Positions 61,501-64,000 of a stretch of 64,000 nt of DNA are shown here, one piece after another. Origin of the DNA: Telmatactis stephensoni (Eukaryota; Cnidaria; Anthozoa; Actiniaria; Isophelliidae). Below the pieces are notes generated by a model. The model saw only the letters and a program-made list of their open reading frames with translations, searched no databases and was not told where the DNA came from. The translations under genes were made by a program, and so were the position numbers. The stretch is taken from NCBI GenBank assembly GCA_029948255.1, contig JALIZF010001534.1, positions 186,001 through 250,000 of the forward strand, written 5' to 3'. The stretch's first letter is position 1, and each line of letters starts with the position of its first letter.

Positions 61501-63383
61501 ATGATATGTCATAACAATATCAATACAAGGACCATTCTTATTGCACCTACCGAGTGTCAGGTACCATCACTGTGTTTCTTTGCTTTTGGTTTGTTGCCTT
61601 TAGATAATATTTTTACTTTCACAACCAAGGCAGTTACTGATTTGCCCTTGAAAAATTGTAATAGCGAAAACCTTGCGCTCACGGTTTGTAAGTGGCTTTT
61701 TGTTTAAATATGATTTAAATATGCAGCGCTTTGTATAAAATTAATTTTACATTTAAGTTTTATGACTGGTATATTAGAGTGGTGTTCCTTAACCCGTGAA
61801 ACAAAGTGTACTAGTTAAGTGTGACAGTTAAATAACAACAAATAAAAAGGACAAACGGAATTCTTCAACTGCTTTGACTAATATCAAAATATATTTAATT
61901 TATTGGTAGGTCACTATTTGTAAGAGAATCCGATGGAATTTGCAACCCAAAATCCTCAGGGCAAGATATTTAAATATGATATGCCCTAACCTTTGGCAGG
62001 CAAACTAAGAATATATTAGATAAAAATGAACACCAGCTGCCTTTCCGCATTATCAATGGGTGTGGTTTGAGAGTCTGAAAGCCCCCCCCCCCCTATATTT
62101 TTTACCTTGCTACGACCCTGATTATTAGGGTGTAATGAAGAGTGATACACTAAAGTGTGTTTCACGAGTTAATGGAAAATACTCTAATAGCTAGAGCAAG
62201 TGATAAACCCAACAGTTCTAAAGCTAAGGCAGGCTATTAGCGGGATAATAACCGTATAACTGTTTATTATAAGTAATATCATAACCCTGAGGGATATTAG
62301 TGATTAAATGTCCCCGAAGCCGAGGGAGGTTTAGTGGAAGTCCCGAGGCCGTAGGCCGAGGGACTTTTACTAATTTAAACCTCCCGAGGCTGAGGGGACA
62401 TTTAATCACTAATATCCCGAAGAAGTCATGGTATTACTTTGTAATACCATGATCACCGAGGAAATAAACGAAAATATACTTCGCTGTTTGTTCATCCAAA
62501 ACTTGAACATATTATACAATTGAACATATTATTGTGCGTAACCCTGTTCTCTGGGGACTTTTGAAAATAGATTTCTTTGTTATATACTTACAATGAACAA
62601 GTATTTATAGGTTGTTAATCAATTCGAAAGCTAAATTGTTTTTCATGATGCTTTCTTTGCTTCGTTATGCACATGCGCAAAGTAGAACGAATAGATCCCA
62701 CACGCGTAAGAGTGTGCAGTGGTAAGAGGTATCGGTGTGTTATGGTGTTACAGAGTTTCGGAATAGGCTGCACTTTTCCGATTGTCCCGATGATTGTTAC
62801 ATGAGGGACTGTACCTCATGAATAGTAATGAGGGAAATTTAGAACTAGATTTCCCTCATACATCATTAATGAGGGAAATTTAGTTCTAAATTTCCCTCGT
62901 TAATGATGTATGAGGGAAATTTAGTTCTAAATTTTCCTCATTACTATTCAGGTAGGAGGGATGTTAGACGTTAAACGTCCCTCTTGAAACAATGGATTAC
63001 GAGGTGATCATGGTATTATTTAAGCATTGCACTTTCACAGACATTTATACTACCAAGTAATTATGAACCCCTTCTGGCGACTGGTATATCAAAGAATAAG
63101 GTCGTCCGACGATATAGAGAGTCCGATCGAAAAACAAAGATTTGCCCAGAAGCTAAATTCGAAGGAAAATGTAATACTTTGAGGATGATCTCACCCAATA
63201 ACATTATTTTTCGATATACCAGTGAGCCAGAAAGGATTCATTACTCCGATAAATTTTCTACTTCGTCTGTAAACAGCAAAACGAACTCTGGGCAAGCTCA
63301 TTCAAGTGCCTTTGACGAGCAAGTGCCTTTGCGCTTAGCTCTTACACATTTAACTGATTTGTTTTTGATTGGATGTTTGGCTG
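12829..63383 (+). CDS. Giant LRR-containing 7TM receptor with MAM/SRCR/lectin/LDLa/CUB ectodomain and pseudokinase tail (3' partial)
   Basis: Sixty coding exons join into one frame of about 3,985 codons; only splice-consistent borders were used and every phase matches. Order (approximate residues): signal peptide 1-23, D8C 24-148, MAM1 149-319, MAM2 320-485, MAM3 486-920 with two SRCRs inside, orphan module 921-1059, C-type lectin 1060-1190, LamG 1191-1397, C-type-lectin-like 1398-1526, F-type-lectin-like 1527-1660, PA14-like 1661-1859, orphan 1860-1941, MAM4 to 2122, LDLa to 2234, MAM5-6 to 2576, MAM7 with LamG inside to 2951, CUB to 3066, LRRs to 3317, 7TM to 3665, kinase-like from 3666. 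The LRR hinge and 7TM resemble relaxin receptors and snail GRL101, which also carry LDLa and LRR. Ligand and coupling are unknown. A further exon must lie beyond 64000, since 63383 ends in phase 1. A second signal peptide, in-frame stop or poly-A break would split it; none was seen. Confidence 0.82.
13150..13312. repeat. Dispersed repeat, copy 1 (GGGCCCGGAGTA... family)
   Basis: The stretch with GCCCTAAGTTGCTC and GGGGCCCGGAGTAAGCCTA is matched in reverse orientation by the last 45 bases of the window (GGCCTACTCCGGGCCC, then GGGCAACTC). A repeat family with copies in the first intron of the receptor gene and at the right edge. Confidence 0.6.
13800..14174 (+). CDS. Exon 2: D8C (uromodulin/GP2-type) domain
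   Basis: A single 375-nt exon, phase 1-1, encodes a full D8C module as found in uromodulin, GP2 and LZP/OIT3. Landmarks in order: [79 protein letters not shown] and SLRYCG. All Cys expected of the family's disulphide core appear present. In other proteins the domain is extracellular and often next to EGF or ZP domains; here it is N-terminal in front of MAM domains. Confidence 0.9.
14701..15857 (+). CDS. Exons 3-5: MAM domain 1
   Basis: Exons 14701-14835 (1-1), 15182-15438 (1-0) and 15737-15857 (0-1). The first starts [11 protein letters not shown] and ends ETGPTQD; the second has [11 protein letters not shown] and [10 protein letters not shown]; the third has VSFEATAG and IAIDELKF, the canonical end of a MAM fold. 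MAM domains are extracellular adhesion modules. The intron after 15438 starts GCAAGT, a GC-AG intron, and is the only choice that keeps frame. The first exon is preceded by a long T-rich tract (about 14480-14698). Confidence 0.88.
15932..17620 (+). CDS. Exons 6-8: MAM domain 2
   Basis: Exons 15932-16057 (1-1), 16815-17071 (1-0) and 17506-17620 (0-1). Reads [12 protein letters not shown], then [11 protein letters not shown] and [12 protein letters not shown], then [19 protein letters not shown] and a closing Cys. It is more diverged than MAM1: the usual FxYHMYG is replaced by FSYIIL. Confidence 0.85.
17701..18662. repeat. 431-bp tandem duplication with a palindromic junction
   Basis: Units 17701-18131 and 18215-18645 are almost identical (start CTTAAAGTGCACCTAACC, end GGGAGGCAAAACCT). 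Between them lies a perfect 31-bp-arm palindrome (18132-18196, GAGTGTCACTAAAGATAGTA) and a partial arm (18197-18217). A partial arm also follows unit 2. Lies in the intron between MAM2 and MAM3. Confidence 0.88.
18882..19028 (+). CDS. Exon 9: N-terminal third of MAM domain 3
   Basis: Encodes [20 protein letters not shown] then DWTLAAGKT and QETGPTVKV, the first exon of a MAM domain. The matching second exon does not follow; two SRCR exons come first and the MAM resumes at 21098. The intron phase is 1 on both sides, so guest exons keep the frame. Confidence 0.85.
19231..19584 (+). CDS. Exon 10: SRCR domain 1 (inside MAM3)
   Basis: A full scavenger receptor cysteine-rich domain in one 354-nt exon, phase 1-1. 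Landmarks: [68 protein letters not shown] and [15 protein letters not shown] domains bind proteins, polyanions and microbes in scavenger receptors. Frequency of conserved positions is high, so the fold should be intact. Confidence 0.93.
19886..20190. repeat. (TTCG)n microsatellite, intronic
   Basis: About 300 bp of TTCG/TTTG units in the intron between the two SRCR exons. It makes long Arg/Ser/Phe/Val frames on both strands; none is a gene. Confidence 0.95.
20297..20731 (+). CDS. Exon 11: SRCR domain 2 with proline-rich insert (inside MAM3)
   Basis: A second SRCR exon, phase 1-1: [38 protein letters not shown] and LVDCVFAEW. Where the first SRCR has [10 protein letters not shown], this one has about 45 residues rich in Pro, Arg and Ser, with many PP and LRP words. 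That stretch (20444-20593, exactly 150 nt) begins GTAAAC and ends CCAG, so it could also be an in-frame intron. Removing it would leave the domain somewhat short. The upstream intron holds the long TTCG repeat. Confidence 0.88.
20880..20991. repeat. Foldback element, about 112 bp
   Basis: Imperfect arms of about 50 bp (TTTGCTACATAGGGGTGTAC against GTACATAGGATTG...) meet at AAAGCTAATAATTAAAGCTTT. In the intron after SRCR2. Confidence 0.75.
21098..21751 (+). CDS. Exons 12-13: C-terminal two thirds of MAM domain 3
   Basis: Exons 21098-21375 (1-0) and 21661-21751 (0-1). They encode [30 protein letters not shown] and, in the last exon, [20 protein letters not shown] then a closing Cys. Together with exon 9 they form one complete MAM domain interrupted by two SRCRs. 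Confidence 0.88.
22122..22538 (+). CDS. Exon 14: unrecognised extracellular module (about 139 aa)
   Basis: One 417-nt exon, phase 1-1, so it has the form of a shuffled module. I recognise no family. It has few Cys, all late ([10 protein letters not shown]), with alternating hydrophobic stretches such as [28 protein letters not shown] and [14 protein letters not shown] that suggest beta strands. It sits between MAM3 and the first C-type lectin. It may be a diverged beta-sandwich or a lineage-specific domain. Confidence 0.75.
23041..23433 (+). CDS. Exon 15: C-type lectin domain 1
   Basis: A complete CTLD in one exon, phase 1-1: [51 protein letters not shown] and AGYICEE. The WND calcium motif is present, while the EPN/QPD sugar-choice motif reads EPS. 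Calcium and sugar binding are therefore possible but not assured. The donor AAA A|GTAAGA is followed by intronic sequence leading into a pentanucleotide repeat. Confidence 0.92.
23642..23904. repeat. (GACTA)n satellite, intronic
   Basis: About 50 copies of the pentamer GACTA after a few AACTA units, in the intron between C-type lectin 1 and LamG 1. Confidence 0.96.
24158..24778 (+). CDS. Exon 16: laminin-G/pentraxin-like (concanavalin-like) domain 1
   Basis: A 621-nt single exon, phase 1-1. Words typical of LamG_3/pentraxin jelly-roll domains: [70 protein letters not shown] and [11 protein letters not shown]. The family is extracellular and often carbohydrate- or protein-binding. The acceptor at 24157 is chosen by frame; an upstream CAG (24135) would break it. 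Confidence 0.88.
25121..25507 (+). CDS. Exon 17: C-type-lectin-like domain 2 (degenerate)
   Basis: One exon, phase 1-1: [60 protein letters not shown] and GAICQKHKC. The framework Cys are present but both EPN and WND motifs are gone, so calcium-dependent sugar binding is unlikely. Likely a protein-binding or structural CTLD. Confidence 0.82.
25789..27259 (+). CDS. Exons 18-19: F-type lectin / fucolectin-like domain
   Basis: Exons 25789-25901 (1-0) and 26971-27259 (0-1). Pattern of eel fucolectin/tachylectin-4: [55 protein letters not shown] and the near-terminal LCEVEVLKI. The usual Arg before the DCC turn is Lys here, so fucose binding may be altered. The fold is a discoidin-like beta barrel. 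The intron between the exons holds a foldback element and a CTAC repeat. Confidence 0.82.
25930..26384. mobile_element. Foldback element with TIRs, 455 bp
   Basis: Ends ATTAAGAGGAGAT at left and ATCTCCTCTTAAT at right. Inner half-copies (CCAAATTTTCGTTCTGGATT and CCAAATTTTCGTTTTGGATT) are direct repeats. In the intron of the F-type lectin domain. Confidence 0.75.
26521..26790. mobile_element. Dispersed MITE-like repeat, copy A
   Basis: Shares GTTGTCGG, TCTACGCGA/CCTACGCGA with TCACCCGAAA, TATGG..AGGAATTACTAAA, and TGACAAC near the right end with 51640-51905. No coding capacity. Confidence 0.65.
26820..26939. repeat. (CTAC)n microsatellite
   Basis: About 30 CTAC units just before the second exon of the F-type lectin domain. 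Confidence 0.96.
27489..27641. repeat. Foldback element, about 150 bp
   Basis: GAATCGTCCAGACTGACAAG at left is matched by the complement of GTCCACCTGGACGATTCGGT at right. Lies just upstream of the PA14 domain. Confidence 0.65.
27716..30731 (+). CDS. Exons 20-23: PA14-like domain
   Basis: Exons 27716-27897 (1-0), 29112-29272 (0-2), 30373-30548 (2-1) and 30654-30731 (1-1). The PA14 signature is clear in the first two: [48 protein letters not shown]. Then come [20 protein letters not shown] and [12 protein letters not shown]14 beta barrels occur in fibrocystin-like proteins, adhesins and glycosidases and often bind carbohydrate. The last short exon ([20 protein letters not shown]) may close the domain or begin the next one. 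Confidence 0.78.
32016..33167 (+). CDS. Exons 24-25: unrecognised Cys-rich beta region (about 82 aa)
   Basis: Exons 32016-32191 (1-0) and 33098-33167 (0-1). Encodes [20 protein letters not shown], then [20 protein letters not shown] and [12 protein letters not shown]. Four Cys within ten residues are followed by strand-like sequence. No family was recognised; it may be a C-terminal extension of the PA14 module. A LINE 3' remnant sits in the intron between the two exons. Confidence 0.7.
32592..33075 (+). mobile_element. 3' end of a CR1/L2-type LINE (reverse transcriptase tail)
   Basis: An in-frame remnant up to the stop at 32903 begins [20 protein letters not shown] and continues [15 protein letters not shown] and [18 protein letters not shown], the usual end of a CR1-like reverse transcriptase. 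A TATTG pentamer tail (33050-33071) marks the 3' end. Inserted in the intron between exons 24 and 25. Truncated at 5', so not active. Confidence 0.8.
33220..34540. mobile_element. TIR element flanked by TTA (PIF/Harbinger-like, non-autonomous)
   Basis: About 45-bp TIRs (GGGACTGGTCATAAAGTACA and complement) end exactly at TTA on both sides (33217-33219 and 34541-34543). GGG-starting TIRs and a 3-bp TWA duplication are known for PIF/Harbinger; assignment is inferred. No transposase frame. A second element is nested inside. Confidence 0.75.
33532..34233. mobile_element. Nested TIR element (CTCGG-rich), 702 bp
   Basis: TIR AGGGGTGGCGAATG and its complement CATTCGCCACTCCT, flanked by a 6-bp duplication AGTATC (33526-33531 and 34234-34239). 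The interior repeats TCTCGGATTTTC words. Inserted inside the TTA-flanked element. Confidence 0.75.
34677..36750 (+). CDS. Exons 26-28: MAM domain 4 (diverged)
   Basis: Exons 34677-34787 (1-1), 35899-36221 (1-0) and 36642-36750 (0-1), the same phase pattern as other MAMs. Reads [16 protein letters not shown], then a basic stretch [36 protein letters not shown], and [20 protein letters not shown] plus a closing Cys. The second exon is about 60 nt longer than in its sisters because of the basic insert. A palindrome lies in its first intron. Confidence 0.8.
34810..34961. repeat. Palindrome with 52-bp arms
   Basis: Arms 34810-34861 and 34910-34961 (GGTTCACGCTTAGCGTGCGT and complement) are near-perfect. 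Related words (GCGTGCGTCCATCGTGAAAT) recur at 35671-35700. In the first intron of MAM4. Confidence 0.85.
36893..37352 (+). CDS. Exons 29-30: three LDL-receptor class A repeats
   Basis: Exon 36893-37114 encodes two repeats: [19 protein letters not shown] with [10 protein letters not shown], then [17 protein letters not shown] with [10 protein letters not shown]. Both keep the DxSDE or ExADE calcium acidic cluster. Exon 37239-37352 encodes a third ([14 protein letters not shown]) that lacks the acidic end, so calcium binding is doubtful. In relaxin receptors and GRL101, LDLa modules help control activation. Confidence 0.92.
37769..37861 (+). CDS. Exon 31: short Cys-containing linker
   Basis: 31 codons, phase 1-1: [16 protein letters not shown] then GLSICRTF. 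Three Cys but no recognised fold; it resembles a decayed LDLa. A T/G-rich tract precedes it. Confidence 0.65.
38148..39766 (+). CDS. Exons 32-34: MAM domain 5
   Basis: Exons 38148-38288 (1-1), 38731-38981 (1-0) and 39664-39766 (0-1). Strong MAM text: [59 protein letters not shown], and [20 protein letters not shown]. This is the best conserved MAM of the protein. Confidence 0.92.
39150..39230 (+). mobile_element. LINE/SINE 3' tail fragment
   Basis: TTTTTGTAAAGCGCCTAGAG followed by GGATAGGCGCTATATAAAT is the common 3' end hairpin of L2/CR1-type retroelements and the SINEs that share it. Confidence 0.6.
40478..40760 (-). mobile_element. CR1/L2-type reverse transcriptase remnant (reverse strand)
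   Basis: Minus-strand text [20 protein letters not shown], then [11 protein letters not shown] and [15 protein letters not shown], is a broken C-terminal reverse transcriptase segment. In the 5.6-kb intron after MAM5. Confidence 0.7.
41395..44128. mobile_element. 2.7-kb inverted-repeat element holding a hexamer satellite
   Basis: Left arm 41395-41572 and right arm 43949-44128 are about 80% complementary: GGAGGCTTCC, GAAACGGCTATAGTTCT, GCACCCACAGTTA, TTACTACATAAAG, TGGTAGGTGTTTTGTTTACA. The right arm translates as [11 protein letters not shown] and [10 protein letters not shown], and the left arm, read on the minus strand, gives a broken version of the same, so the arms may derive from a coding sequence. 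The interior contains a GAACTA satellite and a CTGAAGAAGACC-type tail. Confidence 0.72.
42711..43947. repeat. (GAACTA)n satellite, about 1.24 kb
   Basis: About 200 copies of a hexamer with a few 1-2 base slips. Sense frames read Glu-Leu or Arg-Thr repeats and antisense reads Leu-Val; all are artefacts. Lies in the intron between MAM5 and MAM6. Confidence 0.97.
44966..45199. mobile_element. Short TIR element (CTCGG-rich), 234 bp
   Basis: TIR AGGGGTATAGAATGG and complement with a 5-bp GAAAT duplication (44961-44965 and 45200-45204). Interior GAGGCTCGGA repeats. Same style as the nested element at 33532-34233. Confidence 0.75.
45348..46875 (+). CDS. Exons 35-37: MAM domain 6 (diverged)
   Basis: Exons 45348-45434 (1-1), 46444-46700 (1-0) and 46782-46875 (0-1). 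[16 protein letters not shown] opens it, followed by [34 protein letters not shown] and [13 protein letters not shown]. The first exon is short (29 codons) and lacks the TGP segment. The acceptor and donor phases match the MAM pattern. Confidence 0.83.
45676..46042. mobile_element. MITE-like element, GGGTGTT(C/T)ACATGG family, copy 1
   Basis: Ends TAGGGGGTGTTCACATGG and CAAATACCCCCTTA, inner ACTAGGATTATCC and GATGACCCTAGT. Related to 54036-54250. Confidence 0.7.
47038..47184 (+). CDS. Exon 38: N-terminal part of MAM domain 7
   Basis: Encodes [19 protein letters not shown] and [14 protein letters not shown], phase 1-1. It has the CxWxL opening of a MAM domain, but the next exons encode a LamG-like domain; the MAM resumes at 50289. 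Confidence 0.78.
48571..50156 (+). CDS. Exons 39-41: laminin-G/pentraxin-like domain 2 (inside MAM7)
   Basis: Exons 48571-48796 (1-2), 49030-49190 (2-1) and 49935-50156 (1-1). Typical words: [71 protein letters not shown] and [16 protein letters not shown]. Unlike the first LamG-like domain, which is a single exon, this one is split in three, so the two were gained separately or one changed its introns. Confidence 0.85.
50289..50724 (+). CDS. Exons 42-43: C-terminal part of MAM domain 7
   Basis: Exons 50289-50548 (1-0) and 50616-50724 (0-1): [47 protein letters not shown], then [18 protein letters not shown] and a closing Cys. The donor after 50548 (ATG|GTGCAA) is weak but keeps phase 0; no GT donor exists after TTCCAG at 50539, where sister exons end. 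That junction is the least certain in the model. Confidence 0.75.
50936..51382. mobile_element. Foldback element with GGATCGAAACGA repeats
   Basis: ACCGGTTGTTTCGATCCATA at left is matched by the complement of TGGATCCAAACAACCGGT at right, with GTCAGATGTGGATCGAAACG-type inner arms. Between MAM7 and CUB. Confidence 0.75.
51640..51905. mobile_element. Dispersed MITE-like repeat, copy B
   Basis: Diverged copy of 26521-26790, same orientation. Confidence 0.65.
52303..52647 (+). CDS. Exon 44: CUB domain
   Basis: A single 345-nt exon, phase 1-1: [60 protein letters not shown] and [23 protein letters not shown] domains are extracellular interaction modules, many calcium-dependent. The first Cys pair of the classic fold is absent, leaving the C..C pair around the YDG motif. 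Confidence 0.93.
52722..52868. repeat. Palindromic element, about 147 bp
   Basis: TACACCTTTCTAATAAATCC and GACGTCAAATTTATTCTTTT meet their complements after a short loop. In the intron after CUB. Confidence 0.8.
52984..53025 (+). CDS. Exon 45: 14-codon linker exon
   Basis: A 42-nt exon, phase 1-1, with TTCTAG before it and GTAAAC after it: [14 protein letters not shown]. It lies between CUB and the LRR N-cap. It could be skipped without changing frame. Confidence 0.6.
53075..53470. repeat. 36-bp minisatellite, about 11 copies
   Basis: Unit AAATCTAAAGAAAACCATTG plus GTGTTAACCCAGGGTT. Because 36 is a multiple of 3, the first copies translate as repeats of [12 protein letters not shown]. It starts just after the 14-codon linker exon, but has no splice signals and later copies break frame. 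Confidence 0.92.
53624..56529 (+). CDS. Exons 46-54: LRR N-cap and eight leucine-rich repeats
   Basis: N-cap exon 53624-53750 (CPPNCKCSF, then [12 protein letters not shown]). One repeat per exon follows: 54385-54456, 54568-54639, 54806-54886, 55498-55569, 55699-55770, 55905-55976, 56227-56298 and 56458-56529. All are 72 nt (24 residues) except the third at 81 nt, and all introns are phase 2, cutting the same Leu codon. Examples: [48 protein letters not shown]. This one-repeat-per-exon layout is typical of LGR and relaxin-receptor genes. The LRR arc lies just outside the membrane and probably takes part in ligand binding. Confidence 0.92.
54036..54250. mobile_element. MITE-like element, GGGTGTT(C/T)ACATGG family, copy 2
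   Basis: TIRs GGTGTTTACATGGAACTAGG and the complement of CCTAGTGTCATGTAAACACA; inner arms ATCATCCTACCTGCTATA and complement. Between the LRR N-cap and LRR1. Confidence 0.78.
55250..55322 (-). ncRNA. tRNA-derived SINE-like head (reverse strand)
   Basis: On the minus strand an A-box-like TTGGCCGAGCGGTTA and a B-box GGTTCGAGTCC are spaced as in Leu/Ser tRNAs. The acceptor stem does not pair, so it is not a functional tRNA; a SINE promoter is the likely origin. Lies in the intron after LRR3. Confidence 0.6.
57363..58405 (+). CDS. Exon 55: rhodopsin-family 7TM domain, relaxin-receptor/GRL101-like
   Basis: The whole seven-helix domain is in one exon, as in LGR genes. A Cys-rich hinge ([25 protein letters not shown]) leads to TM1 ([11 protein letters not shown]), TM2 ([18 protein letters not shown]), TM3 ([20 protein letters not shown]), a DRL in place of DRY, TM4 ([13 protein letters not shown]), TM5 ([20 protein letters not shown]), TM6 with FLCWMP, and TM7 with [13 protein letters not shown] (NPxxY intact). 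The extracellular-loop Cys (CR at TM3, SVCLP in loop 2) are present. The spliced product leaves at GCA G|GTAGGT. If not spliced there the frame runs to TAA at 58591-58593 and would give a short tail. Confidence 0.93.
58749..63383 (+). CDS. Exons 56-60: cytoplasmic kinase-like domain, probable pseudokinase (3' partial)
   Basis: Exons 58749-58948 (1-0), 59655-59820 (0-1), 60284-60344 (1-2), 61371-61560 (2-0) and 63041-63383 (0-1). After a linker comes ISGIGHVF (weak glycine loop), LCLIKYF (VAIK lysine kept), [11 protein letters not shown] (alpha-C Glu), [16 protein letters not shown] (hinge), [20 protein letters not shown] (alpha-E) and [11 protein letters not shown], where an active kinase has HRDLKxxN. 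The HRD Asp, Lys and Asn are all changed. A DFG equivalent is SNYEPLL (or AFG if the exon is extended to 61683), [10 protein letters not shown] stands for APE, and [10 protein letters not shown] for the alpha-F DxxxxG. Fold class looks TKL/tyrosine-like. A scaffold or allosteric role is inferred. The last exon ends in phase 1, so the C-lobe continues past the window. Confidence 0.78.
59845..60202. mobile_element. Palindromic MITE-like element, 358 bp
   Basis: Long arms (AATTACCATAGCTGGAAAGA, GACAGTGAAGTTTGAA, AATGAGCTTTTATCA and complements) around a centre near 60024. In a kinase-domain intron. Confidence 0.8.
60656..61257 (+). mobile_element. LINE 3' end (CR1-like reverse transcriptase tail)
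   Basis: [20 protein letters not shown], then [20 protein letters not shown] and [13 protein letters not shown], up to the stop at 60937-60939; a 3' UTR ends in an AAAT tail (61234-61256). Truncated and intronic. Confidence 0.78.
62288..62424. repeat. Palindrome GGGATATTAGTGATTAAATG
   Basis: Arms of about 60 bp around GGCCGTAGGCC. In the last visible intron. Confidence 0.85.
62820..62955. repeat. Stacked palindromes GAGGGAAATTTAG
   Basis: Three alternating inverted units of GAGGGAAATTTAGTTCTAAA with ATACATCATTAATGA spacers, nested in an outer repeat (ATGAATAGTAATGAGG and complement). Confidence 0.85.
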
Positions 63384-64000
63384 GTAAGCTTGGCTGTTGA
63401 CAACCACTGTATTATAAACTCAGCAAAATTATATCTAATAAGTTAGAAACGCATATGATCTGATACTAAGAAAGCTTTAGACGCAATTTGATGGCCATCG
63501 AAAGTGATATTACAATTTGGTGGCCATCGACAGTAAAATTATCACTCAGTTGTTAAAGACCGGAAAAAGCGACATTGAAAGTGGAGAATGAACTGACTTG
63601 AAAACTTCCGAATGCCTGGATGTAAGCTGACTTCTAGACCGCTAGGAACTGTTTTTGTAGAGTTTCGTTAACTAAGTTATCTAATGAAGCAAAAGAAAAC
63701 GTGCGTGTGCTGTGTGTAGATTTCGAGCACACTGGGATTGATCAGAACACGAAAAGATGTTAAGAGAAGCATAAGGTCTAGCCGAGTGCTTCTTGATGCT
63801 TCTCAAGTGTTCTGATCAAACGTCAAGGGCTCTAAATCTGAACACAGCACAGCGGCAATGTTTTTCGTTTATAAAATACATTGTTTTCGAGCACATTCAG
63901 TATATTTTCATTGGCCAAAAATTTGAAAAGTGCGTACACTTATAATCATTATTTATAGGCCTACTCCGGGCCCTAAAGTCGCCGTAACTTTGGGCAACTC
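63384..64000. other. Intron continuing past the window
   Basis: After donor G|GTAAGC at 63384 I see no further exon. It holds the palindrome above and, at 63956-64000, a reverse copy of the repeat at 13150-13312. Confidence 0.6.
63705..63852. repeat. Palindromic element, about 148 bp
   Basis: TGTGCTGTGTGTAGATTT, TGATCAGAACAC and GAGAAGCAT face their complements. Lies after the last visible exon. Confidence 0.75.

Overview
The window looks like nuclear DNA of an anthozoan cnidarian, most likely a stony coral. This is inferred from short exons split by AT-rich introns, many palindromic foldback elements, long simple repeats, and an ectodomain mixing MAM, SRCR, C-type lectin, F-type lectin, D8C, CUB and LDLa modules, as cnidarian genomes often do. 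No prokaryotic operon structure is visible.

Layout. (1) 694-2255 (+) holds the last three coding exons of a class-1 P4-ATPase (ATP8B-type lipid flippase); its start lies left of the window. (2) 2256-12828 is intergenic: inverted-repeat elements, microsatellites and a divergent tandem duplication, with no credible gene. (3) 12829-63383 (+) and beyond the right edge is one giant gene that I reconstruct as 60 coding exons, about 3,985 codons inside the window. Every exon junction keeps the reading frame, and there is no internal stop and no second signal peptide. (4) Its introns carry LINE remnants, TIR elements, a tRNA-like SINE, a 1.2-kb hexanucleotide satellite and minisatellites.

The giant gene is the main discovery. 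Its order is: signal peptide, D8C, MAM1, MAM2, MAM3 (interrupted by two SRCR domains), an unrecognised Cys module, C-type lectin 1, LamG-like 1, C-type lectin-like 2, F-type lectin-like, PA14-like, a second unrecognised beta-rich region, MAM4, three LDLa repeats, MAM5, MAM6, MAM7 (interrupted by a LamG-like domain), CUB, LRR N-cap plus eight single-exon LRRs, a rhodopsin-family 7TM of the leucine-rich-repeat/relaxin-receptor (LGR type C / GRL101-like) kind, and a cytoplasmic protein-kinase-like domain. That last domain keeps the VAIK lysine and alpha-C glutamate but has HRD changed to HNN, so it is probably a pseudokinase. The protein would be a membrane receptor combining a huge recognition ectodomain with a 7TM and a kinase-fold tail.

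The MAM domains show how it was built. Each is encoded by three exons with intron phases 1-1, 1-0 and 0-1, and both interrupted MAMs received their guests at the same phase-1 intron between the first and second exon. Exon models come from reading splice sites and frames by eye; no alignment or transcript data were available.
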